A DNA stretch of 64,000 bases from Allomyces macrogynus ATCC 38327 (taxonomy: Eukaryota > Blastocladiomycota > Blastocladiomycetes > Blastocladiales > Blastocladiaceae): contig GG745328.1 in NCBI GenBank assembly GCA_000151295.1, positions 1,177,585 through 1,241,584 on the forward strand, in the 5' to 3' direction. The notes under the pieces were generated by a model. That model did not search any database and was not told the origin of the DNA. It saw only the letters and a list, made by a program, of their open reading frames with translations. This document shows positions 1 to 11,083 of this stretch, piece by piece (position 1 is the first letter of the stretch; the number at the start of each line of letters is the position of its first letter). Made by a program: the position numbers and the translations under genes.

Positions 1-1061
1 TCGCGTTGCAGGATTTCATTGGCGGGTCGCCCGAGAAACTAGCTGTGCTCGACCGCGCTGACCAGTTCCTCGCGATGCTGATACCGATCCCGCGACTCAA
101 GTCGCGGCTCGAGGCCATGATCTTTGCGCTCAAGCTCAAGGAGCGGTTGACAGAGACGACGCCGCAGGTTGACGCGATCGCGGCTGCGTGCAGAGACTTG
201 AAGTCGAGCATGGCACTGAAAAAGACGCTCAGAATCGTGCTTCAAGTCGGCAATTTCATGAACAGCGGATCGTTCCGCGGTAACGCGCAAGGGTTCAACA
301 TTGACTTCCTTATGCGGGTACGTCGATGAACCCGTTTGTTTTGATCCTGATTTGGGTCCTTGAGCACGAACTAATCGCGTTCGTTTTCCTCACGATTAGC
401 TCGGCGATATCAAGGCCAACGGGTCCAAGCAGACGCTCCTGCACTACCTTGCGTCGGTCCTCAAGGCCGACGTCCAGACGCTCGAGTCAGACCTGGCCAG
501 TCTCGACAAGGCCGCGCGCGGTCCGTTTCTGTTCGTTCTGCACCGGTGCAAGCGATGCATCGCCAGCTGACCCTACCTGGCATATTAGTCTCGCTCGTTA
601 CCTTGCAGCAAGACGTGAGAGAGCTCGTGTCGGGCTTCAGAGCTATCGAGGCCGAGCTCCCGCACCACGACGCCGCGTCGCCGTTCACGACCATGATGGC
701 GCAATTCGTGGCCGCGCACAAGGACGAGGTCAATTCGCTCGCCGCGGCGCTCGACCAAGTGCAGACCGATTTCGCGGGCGTCGTCACAGCATTTGGCGAC
801 GACCCGACTACAGCCACGCCCGAGTCGTTTTTCGGGCTGTTCAAGGGGTTTGTTGCGGCCGTTGGCAAGGCGCAGCGCGAGATCATTGCCATGGCGCGCA
901 AGGCTTCGACGACGAGTGTCGCTTCATCAGCGGCGGTCACGGCGGCTGCGGCCAAAGCGGCAATTGCCGAGAATCGCAAGGGCGTCGCCGACGAACTGCT
1001 GTCGTCGTTGCAGACAGGCGACGCGTTCAAGAAGCGCCGCGGCGGCGCGGTGCGGCCTTGA
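1..1061 (+). CDS. Diaphanous-related formin, C-terminal part (5' end outside window)
   Basis: Formins nucleate and elongate unbranched actin filaments in the cytoplasm. Exons 1-317, 400-520 and 589-1061 join in phase across introns of 82 and 68 nt (GTACGT..TTAG and GTCCGT..TTAG). The first two exons carry the end of the FH2 domain, including the signature GNFMNSGSFRGNAQGF, continuing after splicing into LGDIKANGSKQTLLHYL. The last exon ends with VADELLSSLQTGDAFKKRR, a clear Diaphanous autoregulatory domain (LLxxLxxGxxF followed by a basic cluster) just before the stop. Established for the family: the DAD binds the N-terminal DID and holds the formin inactive until Rho GTPase binds. The N-terminal GBD/DID, the FH1 and the start of FH2 lie upstream of the window. 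The next gene is convergent, 222 bp away. Confidence 0.93.
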
Positions 1062-1283
1062 TTGGGTCTTGATGGGGGATGGGGTTGGGGAGACTTGAGG
1101 TGGATCGAGGAACATGATTAATTTTACTGGTGCGTTTGTTGGGTGAGAATGCATGGTGACCATGACAAGTGGGGAAGAGCACCGATTTCGCAGCAAGCTG
1201 GATAAAAAATGCAGGAATAAATTTATCGAACACGGCCCAAACGCACATACCACCAACGCACACCCTTTCCATCACTCCCAACT

Positions 1284-2944
1284 CTACACATCGACCATCT
1301 CCACGTCCATGGACGCGAGCGCCGACACGCCGCCACCTCGTGGCGTGCTGTTGGCCAACTCGCGGCGAATCTCGGGCGTGATCGCATAGTGGCCCTTGAA
1401 CTTGATCAAGTCGAGCAACGCGTCCTTTTGTTCGGTCGTGATATCAATCTTGTACCGCTGCACAAAGACGAGCAGCGCCTGGTGCCACAAGACGGGCAAG
1501 TCGCGCGCGTCCGTCTTGAACCGCAAAAAGTGGAACACGATCGCGTCGACCACCTTGTACGGCAGCGCGTACTTCTTGTCGAGCAAAATGCGCAGGAACA
1601 GCGAAGTGGCGCCCGAGTACTCCATTTCCGCGAGCTTCATGAGCGCCGCACTAGAATGCAGGACGGGGACCGAGATCTTGGAGACGACGGAGCCGACGAT
1701 CGCGGCTTCGCGCAGCGAGCAGTTGTCCTGGATAGTGCGAGAATGGTCAGATTTGAGAGCTCCAATCCAGTCAGGCGTCGGAAATCCAGCAACGTACGTC
1801 GCACAGGGGGAGCAGGATACCCTTGAAGAAGGCTGCGGGCTTGTACAAACTCTTCTTGAGCGCCATGTAGAGATGGTAATTCAACTTCTTGGTCGACTGA
1901 ATATCCTCGCGCACGCGCTCGAGCAAGAACAGGTTCAGGAACCGCTGCGCCATTTTCGGGTTAAAACTCGACACGAAGATTTTGGTCGCCTCGTACATGG
2001 CATGCGGCGTCCATTGGTCGGGTCGCGTAATGTAGAGCACCTCCTCCCAGTTGGACAGCGACGGAATGATCTTGAAGGCCTTGGGCAGCTTGCCCGACTT
2101 GTACCGCGACAGCAGCTTGCCGACCTTGGAGTAGACCGACATGACTTTCGGGTTCATGAAATCGGGCGAGTCGACGGCGGCGGGACGCGCGGCACGCTGC
2201 TCGGCGTCGGCCTCGAACGCGGCAATCTTTTCGGCGATAATGTCGGCGAGTGTTTGCCGCGTCTTGGGCTGCTGTGGGAAGAATTTCTCGAGCACGGCGA
2301 GCTCCGACGCGTCCACGTCCTATCGGTTCGTCGGGGCAGCGTTACATGGCTGTTTGTTCGTTGGCGGTCGATTCCAAATTGGGCGAGATCGAGGCGACGC
2401 ACCAGAATGTCGTCGTTGCCGCCGTCCCAGTTGGCCTCGGTGTCCCCCATTTGGCTCATCGCGTCCTGGTCGTCATCGTCCGAGTCCGAGGCCATCGCGG
2501 CCGTGCCAAAGACCGACGTTTTCAGTGGTGCCCGGTCGGCGGATGGGCTAATCAAACCAACGCCATGGTCAGTATCCAGTGACCCATTGCTTTAATTGCT
2601 GCAGAGCGGTCTCGTACCGCTGCGCCTGCATCTCATCCTCCTCGAGCTCGCGCTGCTGCTCCTGCGCAATGTCGAGAATCTTCTTGGACGTCTTGGCGTC
2701 CAGGAACGTCTGGAATGGTACGGCAATTTCGATATCAGCGCCAGGAATCTCGACCACATGGTGAGCGGGAGGAGGGGCGCGTCCCCACCTCATCGTCGTC
2801 CATGTCATCGTCATTTTTGCGCTTGCCCTTGGCCGCGGCCTTGACCTTGCCCTCGACCACCGTGTCGCGCAGAATCTGCTTGTGCAGCGGGTCGTGCCGC
2901 TGCTTCTTGGCCGCGAACTTCGGCAGCGACTTTTCCTTGCCCAT
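1284..2944 (-). CDS. ENP1: Bystin / Enp1, 40S ribosome biogenesis factor
   Basis: Nucleolar factor needed for pre-40S assembly, 20S pre-rRNA maturation and export. Five exons (minus strand): 2944-2789, 2748-2591, 2547-2403, 2319-1798, 1727-1284, giving 474 residues, near the usual bystin size. The N-terminus is basic ([19 protein letters not shown]), followed by an acidic stretch and [14 protein letters not shown]. The bystin domain is almost unmistakable: [84 protein letters not shown], and a terminal SPEIRRE-like TPEIRREL. Introns 1 and 2 are only 40 and 43 nt. Intron 2 keeps frame only if it is GC-AG, because the nearby GT donor leaves the wrong phase. The gene is convergent with the formin. 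Confidence 0.93.
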
Positions 2945-3383
2945 GGTCGGTTGCTGGTGCGTCTTGTTGGCCGTTCGTGGTGTGCTGGGCTCGCCGTGGC
3001 CGTGGTGATCCGCGATGGTGTGGTTTGCGATGCGATTGCTCGAGCGAGCGGCAGGGAGAGTGTGCGTGGAGATCAGGTGATGACGCATGCCTCGTTGCTG
3101 AGTGCACAGCTAAAGCACCCCAACCTCAGGCACCGGCGACATTGGCCCAGATTCATGAGCGTCAAAGCATCTGTCTTCAAAAGGGCACTGATATCAAGGA
3201 GATGCGGCCCGGCACGAGCGACCCAGTCGTCGGCAGCTGGCCTTGTAGAGGAGGAAGCGCGAAACAACAAAAAGCAAAACACAAACGCAAGGTCCGCAGC
3301 GACGACCGGGCGGAGAAAAAAAATTATGTACAATCGCTCGCGCTCGGCGAGCGTTACTCAATCGGCTTCGGCCCCCGGACGGC
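2945..3383. other. Intergenic region between bystin and RING gene 1
   Basis: 439 bp. It should hold the bystin promoter and the 3' end of the first RING gene, both on the minus strand. I see no convincing extra coding exon or RNA gene. A short A-rich tract lies near 3316-3326. Confidence 0.4.
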
Positions 3384-5060
3384 TCAAGTCTCTGCTTCCG
3401 CCACCGACACGCCGTGCAGCATTTCCTCGACGTTCTACCCCACCCACACGCCAAACTGTCAGTATCTGCGCAATGACATTGGGTGGGGAGGGCGCAGGGA
3501 GCGCCCAGGAACAACATACCCTCTTGCAAATCGGACACAGCTTGGCGAGCCCAAACCACGTCTTCAAGCACTCGGCATGGAAGTGGTGCTCGCACGGCAA
3601 CACGTTCAGCACATCGTGCTCGTCGTAATCATCGCAGCAAATGACGCACAGCGCATCCTCGTCGGGCAACGTCAGCGGCAACGTCCCGGCCGTCTCGGGG
3701 TCGTCGACGGTCACGGCCGTCGCGTCCGTGGGCGCGCTTGCTGCAGCTGGTGCAGCCGCCGCGGCTTCCTCGGAGACAAACACGCGCTTTTTCAGCAGGG
3801 CAATGTCGTCGGCGGAGAGCCCCGGTTGTGGCGCCGACCCGAGCGGCTGGTTGAGGACCATGGCCGTGAGCGTGGGCGACGGGCCGAGAATCGAGGGCAG
3901 GCAGATGGTGATGGAGACGAGGGCAAGGAACGGGACGAGGTAGATCGTGTAGACGAGTACGATCCACTCGACGATGCCGAGCGCGAGCGCCGACGACCGA
4001 TTGCATCCGGAACCTTGACACGTGGAGCGTTGAGGTCAGTTGAAAGCACTCAACCACAAGACGAGCAACCGAGATAACGCACTGGCGAGCTGGACGAACC
4101 GGTAATGCGCCCACAAAAACACGAGCATCGTCGACCACTGCAAAAATGACTTGAGCCTGGATGTTCGTCCACCCAACATCGTGTCAGCACTGACCTCACC
4201 CTTCCATCACGCGACGACCACCAGATCCACCCGTCGTCAACGCACCTTGCGCACTTGTCATACGTGGCCTGCACGCGCCGGAGCAGTTTCAAATCCACGA
4301 GCAGCAAATACACAATCAAAAGCGCCGTCACCAACGCGCGCAGTCCAATCGCGCCATGCAAAATCGCCAGGTTCGGACACTGCTCAAACTCGTTATTCGG
4401 CGCGGCCATGACGAGCGACGACGCCGGCACGGCGAGCTGCAGCAGCTCGCACATGAGCACGAGTGTCGCAAACTTGCGCGACCGCTGGATCGCATCGAAC
4501 CAGTCGTCAACGCCGTTGCCCGACGCCATGTTGGCCTGCGCGCGCTGCACGTTCGGGTGCGAGGCTTTTGAGAGAGGAACCGTCAGGTGATGGCGATCCG
4601 GAAAATGATAGGAGAAGGCCGGGAAAAGCGTACCAACCGACGCGCGCGATCGCCGTGGGCGCGTGCGCGCTCCGGATGCACGTCGTGCGGTCGACGTGCC
4701 CGTGCGCACTGACGGCGACCGCCGCACAGATGCAGCAGCGGAAGCTTCGGCCGCAGCTGCTGTGGGGTGCGCGAGCGACGCAGCATCTCCGCTATCGGAG
4801 ATTGGCACGAGAGCGTCGCGCGACACGATCGAAATCCGGTCGAGCGCGGGACTCGCGGGCGCCGGGTCGTGCAGACGCTGGGTGGGCGGCGCGACGGGCG
4901 ACCTTGGTGCATCGTCGGTGGTCATTTCCGAGTACGCGGGTGGCGGCGACCGGGGTGAGGCGGCTGGTCCGGCCGCGTCAGCGTTCGCCGAGGCCGGAAT
5001 TAACTCGGCGGGCGCGGGCGCGGCGGGAGTGCTTGTCTGGTTTGGGTTGTGGTTGGCCAT
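3384..5060 (-). CDS. Four-TM RING-H2 E3 ubiquitin ligase, paralog 1
   Basis: Predicted membrane-bound ubiquitin ligase. Exons 5060-4634, 4564-4246, 4156-4083, 4013-3520 and 3434-3384 give 454 residues in consistent phase. The first 69-nt intron is a multiple of three and would not break the frame if retained. Order: a Pro/Ser/Ala-rich cytosolic N-terminus with basic patches; two hydrophobic segments (FATLVLMCELLQLAVPASSL and ALVTALLIVYLLLVDL); two more (WSTMLVFLW.. and GIVEWIVLVYTIYLVPFLAL); a linker; then RING-H2 CVICCDDYDEHDVLNVLPCE with HHFHAECL and CPICKR, all eight zinc ligands present, and a short tail NVEEMLHG. A same-strand paralog follows at 5930-8055 with an almost identical LTLPDEDALCVIC start and VEEMLH tail. 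Substrate unknown. Architecture resembles other fungal TM-RING ligases; no specific ortholog is claimed. Confidence 0.85.
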
Positions 5061-5929
5061 GGTAGGTGGAGAATGGAGAGCGCCAAGAAACTTGTTGGAA
5101 TGGCGCGATGGCGGATGGACGGTGTTGAGTTTGGTCGCTACGTCACGGTCGCTGCAGCAAGTGTCGAGCAGATCGTCGGGCAGGCCGACGAGGTCAAATT
5201 AAAGGGTGGAGAAGATGCGGAGAGCGAGGAACAATCCTCGGGTACACCTGTAGTAATCATGAACGCGCTGCTTGGAAGAGGTGAAGCCGTGCCCGCTTGG
5301 CGGCTGGCCAAACCGACCGACCCACCACTTCATTTTCAATCAGCTTGAATCGACCCGCCGTTGGACACGACGCACGCGCGCGCGCATATATCGTTTCTAG
5401 TTGCGCGCAGTTTGCAGCAGGTCATCGGACCAGCGCGCGTGTTTGATGTTTTGTCGATCTGTCGGTAGGCCGGCGACGGTCGGGTCGGTGGAGGATTGTG
5501 AACGCACAGGCGGCTGCCAAGGTCGGCGTCCGCGACCTCCGTTCGCCACAATCAAGCTCAAGAAACAAGATCACGAGGCCTAAAAACGCGCCGCCATGAC
5601 GCCGCTGAACGCCATTGGCAAAGCTGGATGAACCAACCCTTGGGGATGACGGGCGCGCCTCCTGTCCATGTTCGTCTTGATGTGACGACGCGCCTCTTTC
5701 TCGGCTTCTCGGTCGAACCTTGCCCGCGCACGTCATGCCGGTCCACCCGAGCATTTCATTTCGATCATGGCGCACTCCCCCCCCCCCCAACCCAAGCTAC
5801 CCACGCGCCGCATACGTGCCGGCTGGTCCGCGCTCGTGCCCCGCAGATCGAAAAGGCAACAAGCCGCATGAGGAACTGTTCGCGGCGCGTCTCGCCTCCA
5901 CCCGGCCGTCCCCGCACCATTCCCTCGCT
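5061..5929. other. Region between the two RING genes, unassigned
   Basis: 869 bp with a 12-C run at 5777-5788. Minus-strand frames at 5422-5790 are open; one encodes a hydrophobic stretch (AFLGLVILFLELDCG) and an overlapping one encodes EKEARRHIKTNMDRRR. These could be exons of a very small gene, but I could not assemble a consistent model and do not call one. Confidence 0.3.
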
Positions 5930-8055
5930 CTACGCGGGCGGGTGCAGCATTTCCTCGACGTCGCGCTTGCAAATCGGGCACAGCGTCGAGAGCGTGAACC
6001 ACTGCCGCAAGCACGGAGTGACGTGGTAGTGGTGCTGGCATTTCAGCAGGCAGATGAGGTCGCCCTGCCGGTAATCCTCGAAGCAGATCACGCACAGCGC
6101 GTCCTCGTCGGGGAGCGTCAGTGGACGCGTGCCCTCGGGAATCAGCACGGTCACAGGGGCAGGGACGGCGGCGGGGACGGGGTCCGTGCCCGGTGTGGCG
6201 GCGCGTGGATGCAGCGACGATGGTCGTATTGGTTCCGTGAGCGGGTCTTGCGGTGCGCCGTGGTCGTGCACGTCGAGGAGCAAGTGCGCAATCGACGGGA
6301 GCGTTGGGGTATCGGGTGCGTCCATGTCGGCGACCGGGAGCACAGCGGCATCGTTTCCTCGAGCGACGCTTTGATCCGGTTCTCCTGTTGGCGCCACAAC
6401 ATCAGGTGACAGACTTGGTGCGCGCGAACCACCCATGACCGCGGCCGGTGCACTCTGCGCGCGCCGTTCTTCCAGTACCTCCACAAACGCGGCCTCGTCC
6501 GCCTCAGCGTCGCGATATCCCTCTTCGTCGGGCACCACAATCAAGCGACAGCACGCGCTATCGTGCGAGTCGTGCGCGGCTGCCACCGGCACATCCGCTG
6601 CGGCCGCTGCGACGGCACCCTCGGGTACAAACGTGCACAAATCGAGCAGCGCCCAATCACTCTCAGCGAGTTCGCGCGGCACGCGCGAGTTACCCGAGGC
6701 TGCAGCCATGGCTGCCGCAGCGGCACGCCCGATTCCAGCCCCCGCGGCACCGCGTCGCGCCTGGAAGAGCGGGTTGAATCGCTGCAGCCCCTGTGCGCCA
6801 GACCGGTTGGCGACCACGAGCAGGCAGGGAAGGCAAAACACGAGAAACAGGCACAGGACGAGCGGGAACAGGTAGATCAAGTAGGTCAACAGGATCCACG
6901 CAATCGTGCCGGCGACGAGCACGGGCGCCTGGTCGCATCGCGGCGCCATGAAGACCCAGAAATTGGCGAGGATGAACAGGATCGCCGTTGTCCACCGGAG
7001 AAACTCGTCGAGTCTACCGTAGGTAAAGCGCTGGCCGATCAGGGGGGGATGGCGGCATTAAAGGGGTTCAACTGAGAAGAAAAACGCACTGTTTGCACGC
7101 GCCCAGGTACGGAATGTGTCGTGCATCGTCAGGCGCCGCGCGCGACGCGACAAACAGGTACGGCAGTAGGACGACGAGCAAAAAGGACCGCACGCAAACG
7201 GCAACGTTGATGGCGACGAGCTGCGGGCACTCGTTTACGGCGCGCGGACCCGACTGCGCGAGAATGCCGACGGGCAACAAGGCTTGTGCGAGGTTGATGG
7301 CCGTGAGAAGTGTGAGCAATATGTGCGATCCACGCGACTGGCGCGTCCACGTCTCCATCAGGATCGCCGTCATGTTGCGACGCGCCGTGCGCGCTTGCGG
7401 GTTGGTCACTGGCAATGTGTGACGTGGACGGACCTGGGTGAGAAACGGAAAGAGGCGACCCAGGAGCGATCGCCGCGAGCGAGTCGCACTCGCAGCAACG
7501 CAACGAGCGCAAACCTGTGCACGCAGCACACCAGGCGCAAGACGTACACAAGACTGTCGACCGCATCGACCGCGCCGTGGTCGTGCGCACTGACGGCGGC
7601 CGACCTGGCCCCTGCCCCGGTCCCAAGCTGGCACCAGTCGCGGCATGGGGTCGTGTCTCGGGCTGCAGCGGCTGAGTCAAGGGCGCGGTTTCACTTGGCG
7701 CACCAACGCCCGCAGCCGTCGACAGGGGAGCAAGCAGGTACTCGGCCCGGTGCGTGGTCGGGAGGCGCTCGCGCGCGTGTGGGGCCGTCACAGACAGGTC
7801 GCGGCGAAGCGACCGCGCCGTCGGCGTCGCGGACCGCAGGGACACGCGGTCGGCAGGTGTGGACGTGGCGATGGACGGAGATGTAGTGCGCAAGACGGGC
7901 AGCCGCAGCGACGGTTGAGAATGTAGTCCACTTGGCGCGGGCGGCGGTGGCGGCTCGGTATCCGGCGCTGATGGCAGGAGCAGCGGCACGTCGAGCGCGG
8001 TCATGGCGCCGGCATCATGGTCGTCGGCGGGTGCGTGCAGTCGAGTCGTAGGCAT
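5930..8055 (-). CDS. Four-TM RING-H2 E3 ubiquitin ligase, paralog 2
   Basis: Tandem paralog of the gene at 3384-5060. Start ATG at 8055 (MPTTRLHAPADDHD). Exon 1 runs to about 7550 (its donor is not fixed), exon 2 is 7433-7090 and exon 3 is 7013-5930. The N-terminus is Pro/Ser/Thr-rich. Hydrophobic segments follow: HILLTLLTAINLAQALLPVG, FLLVVLLPYLFV, WTTAILFILANFWVFM and a long one, GTIAWILLTYLIYLFPLVLC, running on into LFLVFCLPCLLVV. An Ala-rich acidic linker precedes the C-terminal RING-H2: CVICFEDYRQGDLICLLKCQ, HHYHVTPCLRQW, CPICKRDVEEMLHPPA and stop. Cys/His ligands of the RING are complete. The intron between TM3 and TM4 in paralog 1 is absent here. Predicted role: ubiquitination at a membrane; the ~170-residue linker is longer than in paralog 1. 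Confidence 0.82.
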
Positions 8056-8359
8056 GGCTGAGCTGGAAATCGTGGTGTTGGCCAAGCTGGTCTCGGTCGG
8101 TGCAGGGAACCACCGCGAGCGCGCGGTGGAAGAAGGCAGAGAGAGGACCAACAGGTCGCTTCGAAAGCAAGACCGATCGGTGCGCTGCTTCTTGTCTGCA
8201 AGTAACACGTGGCCGCGTCGTGCCCCCTGCCATTTCCTCCAAGTCAGGGAACCGGCGACCGAGGCACGGCATAACACGCCAAAAAATGCACTTCTACGGC
8301 GCGTCGTGCAGACTGTCGCAACGACAATGAGTCCGTGTACAATTCCTCGCCCACGCTTG
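8056..8359. other. Short intergenic region
   Basis: 304 bp between two minus-strand genes, presumably the RING paralog 2 promoter and the 3' end of the next gene. No feature recognised. Confidence 0.3.
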
Positions 8360-9031
8360 CTACCCCCACGTCGTTCGTGGTCCGAGCGGCCCGCTCTGCA
8401 CCTGCTCCGCGCCGGTGCTGCCGCCCCTCCCGCGCGAGCACACAAACCACATGCGCACCCACAGCAGCAGCACCACCACCATGCCCGCCACGCCTGCCAC
8501 GGCCCACGCACGCGTTGCACCGACCGTTCGCGGCGCACTCGCCGCGCACGTATCGCTTCCACGGGGCACAGAAATGGTCACATGAAACGACGCGAAAACC
8601 ATGGCCACACTCGCGAGCCCCGTCCAGAAGGTGAACCTGTGTCAAGATCGTGGCAGAACAGTCAGTGACTGCTCCGTGATCCAGTGCCAAAAAAAAAAAT
8701 AACCACGTCCAACCCACCAATCGTACCACCACTGCCGTCGCTCGCGCGGCTCCTTGGCCACGGCACATCGCCACAGAAACCACGCCATTCCAACGGCCAC
8801 AATCCCGTGCACGGTCACCACCGTGTGCGCCGCACTGATCAGCCCGCACGCGGACCATGCCGGTCCACATGCGAGCAAGACCACAAACGACCACAGGCCC
8901 ATGACGACATGCCACAGGATCGCAGCGATCTGCCATGGTGGTAAGCCCGGATTCGGCACGATGCCGTGCCGCCGTGATCGGATTCGGCGCGCGACCGAGT
9001 CATTGTCGGACGTCGACGGCTCAATCGTCAT
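8360..9031 (-). CDS. Small four-TM membrane protein without RING
   Basis: Two exons, 9031-8670 and 8636-8360, joined across a 33-nt intron (GTCACTGACTG..ACAG) that restores frame (HWITEQ|FTFWTG) and avoids a stop; 212 residues. Four hydrophobic segments: IAAILWHVVMGLWSFVVLLA, TVVTVHGIVAVGMAWFLW, the stretch around WWVGRGYFFFWHWITEQFTF continuing into LASVAMVFASFHV, and AWAVAGVAGMVVVLLLWVRM. The tail is short and basic. Number and spacing of the segments resemble the membrane half of the two RING ligases just downstream on the same strand, so it may be a RING-less relative, but sequence similarity is too weak to assert. Function unknown. Confidence 0.62.
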
Positions 9032-9225
9032 GTAGCTCGGCTGCGCGAGGTAAAGCGGGAGGTCCGGGTCCTCGCCGAGAGAAATTGGCTGCGAAGCGAC
9101 TAGAGAGATAGACCGAAATCAGAATTCGTGCAGTTGAACCTCCCGATATCACAAACAACGTACCCGACGCCTGACCCATGGACGGCCGCCCAAAACAAAA
9201 CTTGACAGCGACTCCCCGCGACTCG

Positions 9226-9948
9226 CTAAACCACCGCCTTTGGATTCTCAAGTCCGAGCCACTGCACGCCAAACGACGCAGACCGGACCCCTGTTGCTGC
9301 CGCTGTTGACGCAATCGCAGCGGGCGGCGCCTGCGGTACCGGCGCACTCTGCATCGTGCGGGACCGCGGTCGACCATTTGGCAACGCCGCGTCCCACGCG
9401 CTCCAATCGAGCGACGAGTGCATCAGCAAATGCTGCGACGTGGCCGCGTTACTCGCCAACTGTTTCGTGCGCAACGGGGCCAGGTGCAGGCTCAACGAGT
9501 CCCCGCGGTCAATTCGGTCCATGAGCGCCAGATTCAGCCGTACGGCCTCGGCCATCGAGTCCACGTCGCTCGCCGCGAGAAGGTCGTACGAGGGTGACGA
9601 ATTAAGGGTCGGTTGCATCGCGTTCGGGCTGGGTACGGCGCCGGGCCGCGCGGCCGTGGCTCGTGGACGCGCAATCGTGACCATGGGCGGGCCGGCAGTC
9701 GAGCTGGCGTTACTGATGGTGGACGAGGTCGAAGAGCTCGGCATGCGCGCACAGGTGCGGGGTGGAATCGTGGAATATCGCTCCTGCGCGTGGCAATGGC
9801 GGCGGGGCGGGATTCGCGCGCGGCCCGAGGTGGCGCTGATCACAGCCGAACTGGAGCTGGTAAACAGATGCAGGTCACTTTTGTCGCCGGCAGCTGCCGA
9901 ACAATCTGCAGCCGGCGGTACGGCGAGGATCAACGAGGAGAGGATCAA
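9226..9948 (-). CDS. Hypothetical Ser/Thr/Ala-rich protein
   Basis: An open frame of 240 codons, not recognised. The start is either the first Met (MILSSLILAVPPAAD, a hydrophobic stretch that could be a signal peptide) or Met69 at 9744, at the beginning of a Ser-rich segment (MPSSSTSSTISNASS). The middle has a plausible soluble helical part (DVDSMAEAVRLNLALMDRID, then LHLAPLRTKQLASNAATS). The C-terminus is Ala/Pro-rich and ends LGLENPKAVV. Further exons could lie on either side. It sits upstream of the four-TM gene on the same strand. Confidence 0.4.
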   Translation of the reverse strand: MILSSLILAVPPAADCSAAAGDKSDLHLFTSSSSAVISATSGRARIPPRRHCHAQERYSTIPPRTCARMPSSSTSSTISNASSTAGPPMVTIARPRATAARPGAVPSPNAMQPTLNSSPSYDLLAASDVDSMAEAVRLNLALMDRIDRGDSLSLHLAPLRTKQLASNAATSQHLLMHSSLDWSAWDAALPNGRPRSRTMQSAPVPQAPPAAIASTAAATGVRSASFGVQWLGLENPKAVV

Positions 9949-11083
9949 ATACGGTGCGTGGAGCGCGAAGCGAGCCCGTCACCAGACTCGTGCCTACCCG
10001 CCCCCGAGCTCGCGCGCGGTCAGACGTCGGAGAGTCTGACCAAGAAAGGGGGCGTCGCAACGAGTCGGGCAGCCGCGGATCGGGCAGGGTAATGCTGGGC
10101 GCGGGCAGGCGCGCCTCACGTTGGTAGGGACTGCGCAGGTTCGACGCGGCTGCTTCCTTGTCCTCCACGATGGGCGCGCGTGCCGTGTGTGCTGGGCGCG
10201 GGTGGGCATCTAGGCTCGATTGGCTTCGTTCTGCACAATCAAGCACTAGAGGTTGAAATGGACGGTCGCGAGTGCATGCTTGTAGCATCGTCCAGGCACG
10301 GTCAATGGCTGGCCGATATGACGAGCATGGGCGCGGCAGGCGGGCACAGTTGAACCGAGCGAGCAAGCGACAGCGTGAGTTGGAAAGCAGTCGGCAAATG
10401 GCGGCGACAAAAGAGATGGATCAGCAAAGATCAGGGAGGACGCTGGCCAGTGGTCCATGGTCGACAGAACTTTTTCCTGGTGCAAATCAATGGAGAAAAT
10501 TCTAGGCATGGGTTTGACTCACGTTGGGCCAGCCAGAAAGAGCGGCACGTTGCTGCAAGCATTTTTGCCTGGCGGCGAGCGCGCCGTGCTTGACGTGGGG
10601 TCTGCAGGGTCTGCACCACCGCGTCCGCAACTCGACAAAACTCGACTGCGCGCTTGCGCTCCGGCACCACCACTCGTTGCATCGCGCTCGGCTCCTTGCC
10701 CGCTACCGGCCTTGCCCCCGCAACCCGACGCGACGCTGCGACTGGACCCCACCTCTGCGTGGTCGCGACCACCGCCCTTGTCGTCATCTACACACTGGGC
10801 CTGCATCTATCGACCATCGACCATTGCGGTTCCTTTGCGCCGTCTGCATCGCACAACACCGATTACATCAACGTCCACCCCGCTGCACGACCAAGGAAGC
10901 GCCACAAACGCCGCATCAACGTTGTCGCGCGCGTGTCCTCTTGCCCCGAAGACGCCACACGCGCCGTGACCCCCTGCGATCATCGCAGCGTTTGTGCGGT
11001 CGGCACGATATCGAGCGGTTGCTCTGTCCATTGCAGTCGACCACGGCGGTTTGCCCCAGCGCGCACCCTCGCAGACTGGGGCC
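9949..11083. other. 1.1-kb region with no recognised gene
   Basis: It lies between a possible minus-strand gene and the plus-strand C2 gene and should contain at least one promoter. Several overlapping GC-rich frames are open on both strands, none with recognisable domains or consistent splice structure. A tRNA-like A-box sequence near 10443 does not fold into a tRNA. Confidence 0.3.

Noticed and set aside
5422..5790. Minus-strand frame with a hydrophobic stretch between the RING genes
   Set aside because: No consistent start, splice structure or family; left as unassigned.
10440..10530. A-box-like TGGCCAGTGGT followed by GGGTTTGACTC
   Set aside because: Acceptor, anticodon and T stems do not pair; chance similarity.
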